From assembly GCF_028750675.1 (NCBI RefSeq), contig NZ_JAQQPZ010000013.1, positions 320,392-384,391 on the forward strand: a DNA stretch of 64,000 nucleotides, in the 5' to 3' direction. Under the pieces are notes generated by a model, which saw only the letters and a list, made by a program, of their open reading frames with translations, ran no database searches and was not told where the DNA came from. Positions 38,598-48,190 of the stretch are shown here, piece by piece. Source of the DNA: Shewanella metallivivens. GTDB taxonomy: Bacteria; Pseudomonadota; Gammaproteobacteria; Enterobacterales; Shewanellaceae. Position numbers and translations under genes: made by a program. The first letter of the stretch is position 1. Every line of letters starts with the position of its first letter.

Positions 38598-39066
38598 AAA
38601 TATACCCCTCTGACTCCACCGCGATGGCTAAGGTTTCATCTGCCACCGCATTAAAGCAATGGCCAGAACACGCAGGGGAAATCATTCGCCCAAGGCTGTC
38701 AAACGTAATTGAAAACACCTGACTGGCATCACTGGCTAGGGTGATATAAGCATTAGCATTAAAGCTTTGGGGCTGCTCCTCACGAAACACATCGCTGCAA
38801 CTGTTGCCAATGCGGTCATTAAAGTAACGCAAGGTATAACCATTGGCGCTGACATCGAGTTGATAACATTGATCGGTATTTTGAATGGCTTTTAGCTGTA
38901 CGTGTCTTAGCTCGCTAATAAACTCATTACGCAGGGTATAAGCACTGTAGGATGAAGCAGAAAATAGACGCGGTAACACCGCCACGGCAATTATGCCAAT
39001 CAAGATAATGGTGGTGACTAATTCAACTAGAGTAAAGCCAAGTTGAACCTTGCGCTGCTGACTCAC
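38587..39066 (-). CDS. mshC: MSHA minor pilin MshC
   Basis: About 160 residues from the GTG at 39066, chosen because AGAGG lies about ten bases upstream and the leader is then nine residues before the cleavage motif GFTLVELVTTIILIG; an upstream ATG at 39114 would give an unusually long leader. It is a GspH/FimT-like minor pilin with Cys pairs in the head domain. A strong terminator lies between mshA and this gene, so it depends on read-through or on a promoter in the gap. Confidence 0.9.
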   Translation of the reverse strand: MSQQRKVQLGFTLVELVTTIILIGIIAVAVLPRLFSASSYSAYTLRNEFISELRHVQLKAIQNTDQCYQLDVSANGYTLRYFNDRIGNSCSDVFREEQPQSFNANAYITLASDASQVFSITFDSLGRMISPACSGHCFNAVADETLAIAVESEGYIYAQ

Positions 39067-39247
39067 GTAGATGATACCCTCTATTTCGCCACTAAACATT
39101 TTGACACTGGCCAAACTAAACCATAAGAGTGTCAGAGACTTATACTAGCTGATCCAGTATGGCAAAAACAGCCAATATTGTCTGCTTATTTGTGTATTCA
39201 CGCTGTTAGTCGTTGTCGTAAAGGTTGATTTTTATTGTTAAAAACTC

Positions 39248-39274
39248 AAAAAAAAACCTGCCGAAGCAGGTTTT
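39248..39274 (-). terminator. Strong terminator after the major pilin gene mshA
   Basis: AAAACCTGC / GCAGGTTTT with a CGAA tetraloop, and nine T in a row on the minus strand, starting 18 bp after the mshA stop. It is expected to end most mshA transcripts and lower expression of mshCDOPQ. Confidence 0.93.
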
Positions 39275-39291
39275 AGTAATTTACTAATATA

Positions 39292-39810
39292 TTAGCAGTT
39301 GTCAGGATCAGTTTCTGCTACATAAGTTGGTAGCACTGTAGCGCTTGAAGCCTCTGTATACGTTAGCTTACAAGCGTCTGGCGCGCCTACTTGCCAAATG
39401 GTAGCTACTCCGCTATTGACAAAAATTGTCCAATCAGCACCATTGTCGGTTGCAACAGTAGAATCTGTAGCGCTTGTGCCTACATTAAAAGTAACATCTA
39501 ATGCATTTTCTAGCTCAGCTTGAAGGCCTTGTAAATATCCATATTGAGTCACTGCTGCAGTGCCTGTACCAAGGTCAACAGAAGGAGGGGTAGAATCATT
39601 TTTAGCTGTTTTTTCTTCACCCGCTAAAGCCGCTTTCGAATAAACAAGGGTATTCGCACCTTGAATTGCCGCTTTCATACCACTTAACGCCGAAACACGA
39701 GCATCACCCTGTAAGTTTATAAACTTAGGCGCTGCAGTTACCGCTAAAATACCAAGAATAATGATCACAACCACTAATTCGATTAATGTAAAACCTTGTT
39801 GCTTTTGCAT
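39292..39810 (-). CDS. mshA: MSHA major pilin MshA
   Basis: 172 residues: a six-residue leader MQKQQG, then [18 protein letters not shown], the canonical type IVa pilin N-helix. The two Cys near the C-terminus (PDACKLTY and PDNC) form the usual D-region disulfide loop. It is the subunit of the mannose-sensitive haemagglutinin pilus used for surface attachment. A good ribosome-binding site (AGAGGT) precedes it, and it is flanked by a hairpin upstream and a strong terminator downstream, fitting high expression. Confidence 0.96.
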   Translation of the reverse strand: MQKQQGFTLIELVVVIIILGILAVTAAPKFINLQGDARVSALSGMKAAIQGANTLVYSKAALAGEEKTAKNDSTPPSVDLGTGTAAVTQYGYLQGLQAELENALDVTFNVGTSATDSTVATDNGADWTIFVNSGVATIWQVGAPDACKLTYTEASSATVLPTYVAETDPDNC

Positions 39811-39840
39811 ATAAAAATACCTCTATTAATATAAATCTCT

Positions 39841-39858
39841 ATCCATTGATAAATGGAT
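39841..39858 (-). other. Hairpin between mshB and mshA
   Basis: ATCCATT-N4-AATGGAT is a 7-bp stem in the 71-bp gap. There is no T-run, so it is more likely an RNA-stability or processing element protecting the mshA message than a terminator. Confidence 0.4.
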
Positions 39859-39881
39859 CAATCGATTGGGTGGTTAATAAA

Positions 39882-40487
39882 TTAGTTGTTGCTAAAAGCA
39901 ACCACTTGTCCAGTACCTGGGTTGTATGTCACGCCTTTGGCACCGGCAGTTGTTAAATCTGGTGTTGGTGTAGCCACACCGCTTGTGTCATCTAAAGCTA
40001 ATGAGGCGACTTGATGATATACACACACATCAAGGTTGTTTACGGTTACACCATCAATACTGGTTGAAGAGCCACCTGAGCCACCTTGCACACTCACGAT
40101 ATAACGTACATCGCTTGCATCTTGATTAACTAACACGTTTCTTGGTGCATTTTGTAATACCGAGTCAAATACTTCTTGGCATCGAGTGGTAGTCATCGCT
40201 GTTGCACTGGTATTGGTTGTGCCCGTTGGGAAACCAAAACGCGAGTCTAAAGAGATGGTTGTTCCATCGAGAACCACGCTCGTGTTACGACGGCCATCGA
40301 CTTCCCACTGTGCACGCACAAAGCTGACTGCTGTTGCTAAACCACCTGCAACACCATCTACGCTTGCGTCTTCGGCATCATCAGTTACATTTAAAAAGCG
40401 AGGAATAGCGGTTGCCGCTAACAGTCCCAAAATCACAATAACAATGACCAACTCGATTAATGAAAAACCTTGTTGTTTAACTTTCAT
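39882..40487 (-). CDS. mshB: MSHA pilin MshB
   Basis: 201 residues with leader MKVKQQG and pilin helix FSLIELVIVIVILGLLAATA. Two Cys (RCQEVF and DVCVYHQ) probably form a disulfide. It is paralogous to MshA but larger, and is the first gene of the structural operon. The 135-bp gap upstream has an extended -10-like TGCTAAAAT (minus strand, 40603-40595) without a good -35. Confidence 0.94.
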   Translation of the reverse strand: MKVKQQGFSLIELVIVIVILGLLAATAIPRFLNVTDDAEDASVDGVAGGLATAVSFVRAQWEVDGRRNTSVVLDGTTISLDSRFGFPTGTTNTSATAMTTTRCQEVFDSVLQNAPRNVLVNQDASDVRYIVSVQGGSGGSSTSIDGVTVNNLDVCVYHQVASLALDDTSGVATPTPDLTTAGAKGVTYNPGTGQVVAFSNN

Positions 40488-40622
40488 AATACCTCACTCA
40501 TTTAAATGTATTCGCAACAAAAATAACATACTTGCTACCACTCTTGCTGCTAAACGTGCTGCCATAACTCGTCAGATATTAGCAGCTTATTAGAATTTTA
40601 GCACCTAGGGTAGACTTTTTTA

Positions 40623-41207
40623 CTACTCAGCAGCTAAATAAATTATTCTGCCGGTTTGTAGCTGGTAGCTTAAACTGGCTTGATTGGTAGAAATAAAACG
40701 ACAGACTTTATCTTTTACTTGATAAACCACATGTAACCCTAATTCATCTACATCGATTGCCAACAATTGTTGCCATAGACGCTTACAACCGTCTTCATCG
40801 TAGGTCTCAACCAAAGGCCAACCATTTGATGACAATTGAATCCAATTATTAGTGCCTACTAACTCCGCTTCAGTATTATCTATTTGCGCTGAAGCTGCCA
40901 ATCGTCCATTTTTTGACGATTTATCATTAGTATCTTGCTTATCTTGTGCCTGCACATTTGGTGCCATATCGTACCAAGACAATAACATTTTGCTCGGTCT
41001 TCCTGAGGCTAACCATTGGCTGCGCACCATAGCTAAGACATTTAAAAGCCGATTATGTTCAAAAGCCAAGCCTTGGCTGGTTAAATTTGGCGCAGTATTG
41101 ATATAGCGGCCACCCAAGATGCCCACCAAAATAATTAACACTAATATTGCCATCACCTTGCCATAGACTTTAAGTAAATCATCATCGGCTTTTTGCTGAC
41201 TTAACAT
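40623..41207 (-). CDS. mshF: MSHA biogenesis protein MshF
   Basis: 194 residues with one membrane helix (about 15-34, VMAILVLIILVGILGG) and a periplasmic domain. Found only in MSHA loci between mshG and mshB; its exact role is unknown. The N-terminal helix followed by FEHNRLLNVLAMVRSQWLASGRP resembles the pilin-like layout of MshB without a prepilin cleavage site. Confidence 0.88.
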   Translation of the reverse strand: MLSQQKADDDLLKVYGKVMAILVLIILVGILGGRYINTAPNLTSQGLAFEHNRLLNVLAMVRSQWLASGRPSKMLLSWYDMAPNVQAQDKQDTNDKSSKNGRLAASAQIDNTEAELVGTNNWIQLSSNGWPLVETYDEDGCKRLWQQLLAIDVDELGLHVVYQVKDKVCRFISTNQASLSYQLQTGRIIYLAAE

Positions 41208-41239
41208 ACTGTTACCTAATAAACCAAAGGCGCTGCAAT

Positions 41240-42454
41240 TTAACCACCTTTAACCACTTTTAGCATGTCCCACATAGGTAAATAGATACCTAGCGCAAGA
41301 ATTAATACGATAACCGCGACAAATCCGATTAAAATAGGTTCTAATTTGGCGGTCAAGTTTTTTAAATCGTAGTCGACTTCGCCCTCATAAAAGTCAGCGG
41401 CATCATTCAATAACTGATCAATTTGGCCGGTTTCTTCACCCACCGCCACCATCTGCAACACTAAAGGCGTAAACAAATGGCTGCTATTTGAAACCCTTAG
41501 CATCGATTCACCTGACTCAATACCACGGCGCATCCCCACAATTTTGTCGTGCATATAAGCGTTATCAACCGCATCCGCAACCAAACTTAATGCTTGAGTC
41601 ATGGGAACACCTGCACTGAGCATCATTGAAAAGCTACGGCAATAACGCGACAAAGTAGAACGCTCAATAATCGATCCCACCACAGGAATATGTAACTTCC
41701 ATAAATCCCATTGCTTTTGGCCTTTGTCGGTATGGTGCCAATAACGGATCCCGACAATGACCCCCATTAACACCACCAGCATGTGCGGCCAATAATTAAC
41801 AAACAGATTAGAGGTGTTGATGAGGATTTTTGTGGCCCAAGGTAAATCTGCCCCAAAGCGCGAAAACATATCAGCAAACTTTGGGATCACCATAATATTG
41901 AGGATCACCATCGCGATGGTGATCGCAATAAGGACAAAGATAGGGTAACGCATTGCTGCTTTAATACGGCGGCGGGTTTCTTGCTCGCGTTCAATATAAT
42001 GTGACAACTGAATAAATGCATCTTCCAATTTACCGGTGTTTTCACCCACGTGAATCATCGACACAAACAACGAATCAAACACGTCAGGATGCTGGTTCAT
42101 TGCTGAAGATAAAGGTCTGCCAGAGGTTAATTGTTCTGATATATCATCTAATGCCTGCTTCATTCGATGTGAATGTGTGGTCTCAGACAAACCTGCAATA
42201 GCGCGTAAAATAGGAATACCTGAACGCGTTAAAGAGTACATTTGGCGGGTAAAAATTTGTAACTCTTCTAACGAGACTCGACTCTGAAACAATGCCATTG
42301 AAAATGACTGTTTAGTCTTAACTTCGTTTAGCTCTAACGGGATAATGCCGCGTGACAATAATAAATCAGCCGCAGCACTTTCATTGGCTGACTCCACTTG
42401 AGCGGTCACCGATTTTCCCTGGGCGTTACGTCCGCGATATTGATACGTTGGCAT
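41240..42454 (-). CDS. mshG: MSHA inner-membrane platform protein MshG
   Basis: 404 residues of the PilC/GspF family: two duplicated cytoplasmic helical domains (FTRQMYSLTRSGIPILRAIA and SRYCRSFSMMLSAGVPMTQA) and three membrane helices. It transmits movement from the MshE ATPase to pilin subunits in the membrane. It sits two bases from mshE. Confidence 0.96.
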   Translation of the reverse strand: MPTYQYRGRNAQGKSVTAQVESANESAAADLLLSRGIIPLELNEVKTKQSFSMALFQSRVSLEELQIFTRQMYSLTRSGIPILRAIAGLSETTHSHRMKQALDDISEQLTSGRPLSSAMNQHPDVFDSLFVSMIHVGENTGKLEDAFIQLSHYIEREQETRRRIKAAMRYPIFVLIAITIAMVILNIMVIPKFADMFSRFGADLPWATKILINTSNLFVNYWPHMLVVLMGVIVGIRYWHHTDKGQKQWDLWKLHIPVVGSIIERSTLSRYCRSFSMMLSAGVPMTQALSLVADAVDNAYMHDKIVGMRRGIESGESMLRVSNSSHLFTPLVLQMVAVGEETGQIDQLLNDAADFYEGEVDYDLKNLTAKLEPILIGFVAVIVLILALGIYLPMWDMLKVVKGG

Positions 42455-42456
42455 CG

Positions 42457-44217
42457 TTATGCCCCAAGACCTGATTGACTAGTAATATCAACTGATAAAG
42501 CAACAGCTGACTCGCTAACATCTTCAACTAATTTGGCAACTTCTTCTAACGTGGTGGTGCCTTGAAATAAATACTCCATGGCCGAATGCGCTAACGGGAC
42601 AAAGTTTGGACTGCGCAATGCAGCGCGAGCAAAGTCTTGTGGATTACCGGTGCGCATAGCGTCGATCATGTTTTCATCGAGCTCTAATATTTCAAAAATA
42701 CCAATTCGCCCACGATAGCCTGAGCCATTACAAGTTTGACATCCACTGCCCACTTTAAAGGTCGCTGTCGTCATGTCTTTTTGGGTCACACTCTCAAGCC
42801 AACTGCGCTCTGATGCATTAGGTTGATATGCCACGGCGCAGTTTTGACATACACGGCGCACCAATCGCTGTGCAATAATCACCCTAAGTGCGCTGGCAAC
42901 CAAATAGCTGGCAGCCCCCATATCGAGCAATCTCAAGGCGCTGGTTACCGCGTCATTAGTATGCAGTGTTGATAATACAAAGTGACCAGTTAATGCGCCT
43001 CGCAAACCAATTTCAACCGTTTCTTGGTCACGCATCTCCCCCACCATGATGATATCGGGATCTTGACGCAAGGTGGTACGCAACACATTGGAAAAGTTCA
43101 AACCAATTTTATGATTAACCTGCACTTGGTTAATCCGCGGTAATTGATATTCCACAGGGTCTTCAACAGTAATAATTTTTCGGTCTGGCGTGTTTAGCTC
43201 GCTAAGAATACCATACAGCGTCGTGGTTTTACCGCTACCCGTTGGTCCGGTCACCAATAACATCCCGTGAGGGCGCTTAATTTGTTTACGGATCCGCGCC
43301 ACAATATGCGGTGGCATACCGGTTTCATCCAAAGTGCGCAGCCCAGTCGTTTGATCTAATAAACGCATTACCACTGATTCGCCGTGGTAAATGGGCATGG
43401 TCGACATACGCACATCGATTTTATGCCCCTTAATTTCCATATGAAAACGGCCATCTTGCGGCATACGTTTTTCTGAAATATCTAAACCTGCCATTAATTT
43501 AAGACGCAATACCAAAGCAGCGGCAATATTGACCTCACCAAGGGTGTTTTCATGCAGTTGGCCATCAATACGTTGGCGAATACGCAGCACTTTTTCACCC
43601 GGCTCGATATGGATATCCGACGCGCGCATTTGTACCGCATCTTCAAAAATAGACTGTAATAACTTAACCACCGTAGTTTCATTATCACTGTCGCCTTCTG
43701 TTAAGCCATTAAGATCGAACATGTCATCAGCGGCATATTCCTCTTCAAGCTTACCGGCGATTTCAGCAATTTGCCCTGTGCGGCGGTATAAGTTATCAAA
43801 CGCATCTAACAGTTGTTGCTCGGGCGCTACTGCAAGCATTAATTGCTTAGGTGCGACCAAGATTTCTAAATTATCAATGGCTTGTAAATCGGCAGGATCG
43901 CTCATAGCAATCAGCACATGATCTGGGCCGCTTTCTACCACTAAGGCCCGATAACGACGAGCTTGCACCTCGGGTAAAATATTGACAACTTCGGCAGGGA
44001 TCGGCCGACGACTAATATCCAAATAAGGTAAATTTAACTGCTGTGACAAAAACTTAAGCAATTGAACTTCAGTAATGTATTTTAAGTCGATTAATGTACG
44101 ACCGAGTTTTTTACCACTATTACGTTGTTCTGCCAGTGCTTGTTGTAATTGCGTTTCACTAATAATCAACTCTTGTACTAGAAGGTCACCTAAGCGCATC
44201 TTCAATTTAGGTTTCAT
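42457..44217 (-). CDS. mshE: MSHA extension ATPase MshE, c-di-GMP responsive
   Basis: 586-residue GspE/PilB-type secretion ATPase. The N-terminal MshEN domain holds the two c-di-GMP-binding motifs, RLGDLLVQELIISETQLQQA continuing to EQ, and KLGRTLIDLKYITEVQLLKF continuing to QQ, separated by five residues as required. Walker A GPTGSGKTT lies near 325, the Walker B/His-box region is DPDIIMVGEMRD, and a tetracysteine zinc motif is present (CQNC and CQTC). c-di-GMP binding activates MshE and pilus extension in Vibrio. It overlaps mshN by four bases. Confidence 0.97.
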   Translation of the reverse strand: MKPKLKMRLGDLLVQELIISETQLQQALAEQRNSGKKLGRTLIDLKYITEVQLLKFLSQQLNLPYLDISRRPIPAEVVNILPEVQARRYRALVVESGPDHVLIAMSDPADLQAIDNLEILVAPKQLMLAVAPEQQLLDAFDNLYRRTGQIAEIAGKLEEEYAADDMFDLNGLTEGDSDNETTVVKLLQSIFEDAVQMRASDIHIEPGEKVLRIRQRIDGQLHENTLGEVNIAAALVLRLKLMAGLDISEKRMPQDGRFHMEIKGHKIDVRMSTMPIYHGESVVMRLLDQTTGLRTLDETGMPPHIVARIRKQIKRPHGMLLVTGPTGSGKTTTLYGILSELNTPDRKIITVEDPVEYQLPRINQVQVNHKIGLNFSNVLRTTLRQDPDIIMVGEMRDQETVEIGLRGALTGHFVLSTLHTNDAVTSALRLLDMGAASYLVASALRVIIAQRLVRRVCQNCAVAYQPNASERSWLESVTQKDMTTATFKVGSGCQTCNGSGYRGRIGIFEILELDENMIDAMRTGNPQDFARAALRSPNFVPLAHSAMEYLFQGTTTLEEVAKLVEDVSESAVALSVDITSQSGLGA

Positions 44218-45563
44218 TTGGGTTCTCCTAGCTGAGCTAATCTGTTTTCAATAAAGTCCATCGCAGAGGTTGATAGTCCCTCATAGCTTAATGCAGAGCG
44301 ATAAGCCTGAGCCGCTGCGATATATTTTTGCTGGGAATCTAATGCATAACCCAGTCCCATCCACCAACGCGCCTGCGTCGATTCGGCTTGTAATAATTGA
44401 CGATACGCTTGCTCTGCTAACACAAAGTCTTGTGTGCGTTGGGCTAATTCCGTTTGCACAACCCATTTGTCACGTGCCCAATTAGAATTATCTGGGATCA
44501 TCGCTAAAGTTGTCTGGGCACTGTCAAAGGCGTTCGTTTCAGTTTGAAGCCGTGACAAAATCACGTAAAACTCCCACTCTTGCGGAAACATACTAATACC
44601 ACTTTCTAACAAGCGCATGGCTGTTGTGGTGTTGTTTTGTCCGTAATAAATCGCCACCAATTGCTTACGTGCTTTGTGTAAGCTTGGCTGTAAAATAATG
44701 GCTTCTAAATAAAAACTGGCTGCTTCTTCTAACCGTTGTGCATTTTCTGCATCGGTTGCCTTGCGGTATTGTATCTGCGCCATGTCAGCTTTACTGATCA
44801 CCACTTCTTTTACTGTCATATCATTTGAAGTCGATGAGGTTTTCGCTATTTTAGGGCTATTTTCAGGAGCGCTAACCTGCGTAGTAGGTTGAACTGAAGG
44901 TTTATCTTTCATCACGATTGGGGTTTCCACCAAGTCTACAGCCTGGTCAACACCTTCTGTGATAGCTTGGCTTGTTACTGCTAACGTTAACTCGACCTCA
45001 TCGTTACTGAATGTTTGCTCAATTGGCTCTTGGGCCTGAGTGGAGGGTTTCATCACCACTAACTCTGCTGTTGAGGGGACATTAACAGCAGCAACACTCT
45101 CAGCACCTGGTGAAACCGTATTGGGCTCAGTATTATCATTCACAATCGATTGTTGGTTGGCGAGTAACGCGTTGTCATTGCTGTGTTCTGCATCAGTGCT
45201 TTGCGGCTCAACGTTGCTCGCGATTTGCGTTGCTGTGTCGTTGGTTATGGTTAATGGCTCATCGGCATTGTTAGCCGTCAACTGGGATTCAGCCATGGGG
45301 GCAGCAGTATGTTGATACATTGACACCCCATACCAAACGGCCGGGACGAATAAGAGTACGCACACCACTGAAGCAATCAAAGGTACACGAGATTTTTCGG
45401 TAGGATAATATTGAACTTGCGGACGAACAAACTCGCCCTTCCGTTGAGAAGGCGCATTATCAGACTCTGTCTTATCAAGCTCTGATTTGTCGAGCTCTGG
45501 TTGGTCAGCCCCTGATTGTTGGCGCTGCTCTAAATCGCGCAGCATCTTTATTATCACACTCAT
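44214..45563 (-). CDS. mshN: MSHA biogenesis protein MshN (TPR)
   Basis: 449 residues. A cytoplasmic N-terminus with tandem acidic/basic repeats (PELDKSELDKTESD), one membrane helix (about 58-80), a long Ser/Thr/Gln-rich low-complexity periplasmic linker (about 90-260), and a C-terminal TPR domain (about 265-445) with QLVAIYYGQNNTTTAMRLLE. TPR proteins in pilus systems assist secretin or scaffold assembly. It overlaps mshM by one base and mshE by four. Confidence 0.93.
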   Translation of the reverse strand: MSVIIKMLRDLEQRQQSGADQPELDKSELDKTESDNAPSQRKGEFVRPQVQYYPTEKSRVPLIASVVCVLLFVPAVWYGVSMYQHTAAPMAESQLTANNADEPLTITNDTATQIASNVEPQSTDAEHSNDNALLANQQSIVNDNTEPNTVSPGAESVAAVNVPSTAELVVMKPSTQAQEPIEQTFSNDEVELTLAVTSQAITEGVDQAVDLVETPIVMKDKPSVQPTTQVSAPENSPKIAKTSSTSNDMTVKEVVISKADMAQIQYRKATDAENAQRLEEAASFYLEAIILQPSLHKARKQLVAIYYGQNNTTTAMRLLESGISMFPQEWEFYVILSRLQTETNAFDSAQTTLAMIPDNSNWARDKWVVQTELAQRTQDFVLAEQAYRQLLQAESTQARWWMGLGYALDSQQKYIAAAQAYRSALSYEGLSTSAMDFIENRLAQLGEPK

Positions 45564-46498
45564 TAATGCTCACTTATCCGTGTTAACCAATCACCGCTGA
45601 CATCCGTTAATCCTATCGTTAGCATGAGCGCTAACAACAAAATAATAACGAGCGTGCTTAAACGTGAAAAACCTGACCGTTCAGTTAAATTTATATCTTC
45701 AGTATCCCTAATGGCCGCACGGCAATGCTTTGTTTTGACTTTATTAGCGCCTTCGCCATAACACAACAATAAGCTTTTGTGGGCCAAGATGTTCACCAAC
45801 CGAGGGATCCCCCTAGCCGCTTTAGCTAACAACTTAATGTCACTGACACTAAATAACTGAGGACCTTGATAACCGGCTGTGACCAATCGATATTGAATAT
45901 AGGCTTGGATTTCATCCCAGCTTAATGGTCGCAAATGGTAGCTAAAGGTAATTCGCTGACGTAGCTGCCTAAATTTAGCTTGAGCCAATCGTTCATCTAA
46001 CTCTTGCTGACCAAATAACACCACTTGCAACAACTTACGGCTTTCGGTTTCTAAATTGGTAAATAACCGTAATGCTTCAATGCTGTCATCGGGTAGCGCT
46101 TGTGCTTCATCGAGCACTAACAAGACATGAAACCCTTGATGATTTAGCTCCAACAAACGCTCGTGGATAAGTCGCGTTAATTGCTGTTGATCGATTTTGT
46201 TAGGTAAATTTAGGCCTAACTCACCTGCCACAGCAAAACGTAACTCTTTTGGAGACAAATAGGGATTAGGCAAATAAGCACAATGGTATTGAGCCGGTAA
46301 ATCATTAAGTAGCTTGCGACAGATTAATGTTTTACCCGTTCCGACTTCGCCAGTAACCTTAATAAAACCTTCGCCAGTTTCTAAGGCGGTTTGCAACACT
46401 TGCAAGGCCTCTACATGGGGAGCTAACCCAAAAAAGAAGCTTGTGTTAGGGGTCAGCGTAAAGGGTAACTGTCCCATGCCAAAGTGCTGCAAATACAT
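45563..46498 (-). CDS. mshM: MSHA biogenesis ATPase MshM
   Basis: 311 residues. ExeA-like AAA ATPase with Walker A GEVGTGKT at 50-57 and Walker B VLLVLDEAQALPDD, plus a C-terminal membrane helix (about 284-303). ExeA relatives use ATP to help place the secretin across the peptidoglycan. The MshM name follows from its place between mshL and mshN. Confidence 0.95.
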   Translation of the reverse strand: MYLQHFGMGQLPFTLTPNTSFFFGLAPHVEALQVLQTALETGEGFIKVTGEVGTGKTLICRKLLNDLPAQYHCAYLPNPYLSPKELRFAVAGELGLNLPNKIDQQQLTRLIHERLLELNHQGFHVLLVLDEAQALPDDSIEALRLFTNLETESRKLLQVVLFGQQELDERLAQAKFRQLRQRITFSYHLRPLSWDEIQAYIQYRLVTAGYQGPQLFSVSDIKLLAKAARGIPRLVNILAHKSLLLCYGEGANKVKTKHCRAAIRDTEDINLTERSGFSRLSTLVIILLLALMLTIGLTDVSGDWLTRISEH

Positions 46499-46527
46499 AA
46501 TGAATTAAGTTCCGTTATTGGCCATCA

Positions 46528-48177
46528 TTAATTAGATGGGTACCAACGCTCAATTAATTCTTGTGAACGCTTTAACTCATCTCGCCACGTATTTGCGCCA
46601 ACCACGGTTGGTTTAAGTAAAATGATTAATTCTGTTTTTTGTTTTGACTTAGTACGACTCGTGAATGCTTGCCCTAAAAATGGAATGTCGCCCAAGAAAG
46701 GCACTTTCGATTCGGTTTCAATGTTTTCACTCTTCATTAAGCCACCAATAACGACAACATCACCCGATGCGGCACGAATAATGGTGTCAGACTCACGAAT
46801 TTCACTTTGCGCGAGAGGCAACTCTAACGTTGAATCACTGATTTCAATAGTTTTAGTTTGTTCTTGAACATCGATCACCGACGGATGAACATGTAAAAGC
46901 ACATTGCCGTTTTCATCAATTTGTGGAGTTACATCAAGCGCAATACCAGAGAAAAACGGAGTCAGCTCGACATCTGGAGTGGTAACCGTTGTGGTAGAAG
47001 ACACTGTGGTTGTCGACACATCTGTCACAAAATACTCGTCAGTACCGACTTTAATGACGGCTTTTTGATTGTTAGATGCAGTAACACGTGGGCTCGACAA
47101 TACATCAACATCGCCCTGCGTATCGAGTAAGTTAATCATGGTACTAAAATCTGTACCCTCAACGTTTATCGATGTCACTCCGCCAATAATCGATGAAATC
47201 GTATTAGTTAAACCTTGTCCAGATGAGGTACTAAAGTCGATATTAGTGTTACCCACATGGCCTAAGACACTTTCCCATTGAATACCTTGTTGATAATCAT
47301 CAGATAATGTGACTTCTAAAATTTTAGCTTCAAGTATAACTTGGCGTTGTAAATGGCTTTCTGCTGTTTTCAAGAAACTGCGAACCTGACGTAATTCATT
47401 AGGATAAGCCCGAATAGTCACCAACCCAGCCTGAGGAGTCACCACCACTTGACGTCCGCCTCCCGTCTCACCAATGATTGATACTAATGTTGATTGCAGC
47501 TCACCCCAAAAATCCGTTTTGGTGGTTGAACTGATAAAAGTACCGTTGGTGTTTTCACTATTACTTGAATTACTGCTACTTGAGCTACTGCTAGAGCTAT
47601 TGCTGCTATTACTACTGCTGCTTGAGTTGTCATTATCATCCGAAATACGACCAGAGTTTACTGACGTTAACGACAAGCCTTCACGCTGCATATAAAGGTA
47701 GTTTAATGGGATGGTTTCTGTGCGCATTCCAGATGGGAACACTCTTAAGATACGACCTTGCCGGCTAACTTCATAACCATAAATGTCTTCTACAACCTGT
47801 AACGCTTCAGACAAAGTCACGGCTTTTAACGATAATGAAATCGTACCTGTAACCTCCGGGTGAACCGCCACACTGAGCGGCGAATCCTTTACAAGACTCG
47901 GGAAAAAGACTCTGGCATCAACATCATTAGCAGAAACATCAAAGCGGCGCTCTGCAGGTAACGCTTTTGTTGTTCCCAATACATTATTACCATTTAATTC
48001 ACGTTGAACTTCCGCTGGCATCATCGCAGGCGGTGGCGTTGTATTGGTATTAGATTGTGATTGTTGAATTGATTCAGACAATGTTGATTTGGCGTTTTGT
48101 GGTTCAGGTCTATCTGTCGTTTGGCAAGCAATCAAGCACAGTGACATCAGAGGGGTAACATATTTAATTACTTTCAT
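46528..48177 (-). CDS. mshL: MSHA secretin MshL
   Basis: 549-residue outer-membrane secretin lipoprotein. The lipobox is CLIAC with acylated Cys18. It has an N-terminal secretin/TonB short domain (SLSLKAVTLSEALQVVEDIY), an NolW-like domain, and the C-terminal secretin beta domain (about 330-540) with VPFLGDIPFLGQAF. Between them, at about 179-211, is a Ser/Asn tract made almost entirely of Ser and Asn codons. It forms the outer-membrane pore for the pilus. Confidence 0.96.
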   Translation of the reverse strand: MKVIKYVTPLMSLCLIACQTTDRPEPQNAKSTLSESIQQSQSNTNTTPPPAMMPAEVQRELNGNNVLGTTKALPAERRFDVSANDVDARVFFPSLVKDSPLSVAVHPEVTGTISLSLKAVTLSEALQVVEDIYGYEVSRQGRILRVFPSGMRTETIPLNYLYMQREGLSLTSVNSGRISDDNDNSSSSSNSSNSSSSSSSSSNSSNSENTNGTFISSTTKTDFWGELQSTLVSIIGETGGGRQVVVTPQAGLVTIRAYPNELRQVRSFLKTAESHLQRQVILEAKILEVTLSDDYQQGIQWESVLGHVGNTNIDFSTSSGQGLTNTISSIIGGVTSINVEGTDFSTMINLLDTQGDVDVLSSPRVTASNNQKAVIKVGTDEYFVTDVSTTTVSSTTTVTTPDVELTPFFSGIALDVTPQIDENGNVLLHVHPSVIDVQEQTKTIEISDSTLELPLAQSEIRESDTIIRAASGDVVVIGGLMKSENIETESKVPFLGDIPFLGQAFTSRTKSKQKTELIILLKPTVVGANTWRDELKRSQELIERWYPSN

Positions 48178-48190
48178 TTTTATTCTTATC

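Noticed and set aside
40530..40575. Sigma-54-like TGGCA...GC upstream of mshB
   Set aside because: The GG and GC elements are 11 rather than 10 bp apart and the -12 element is not TTGC.
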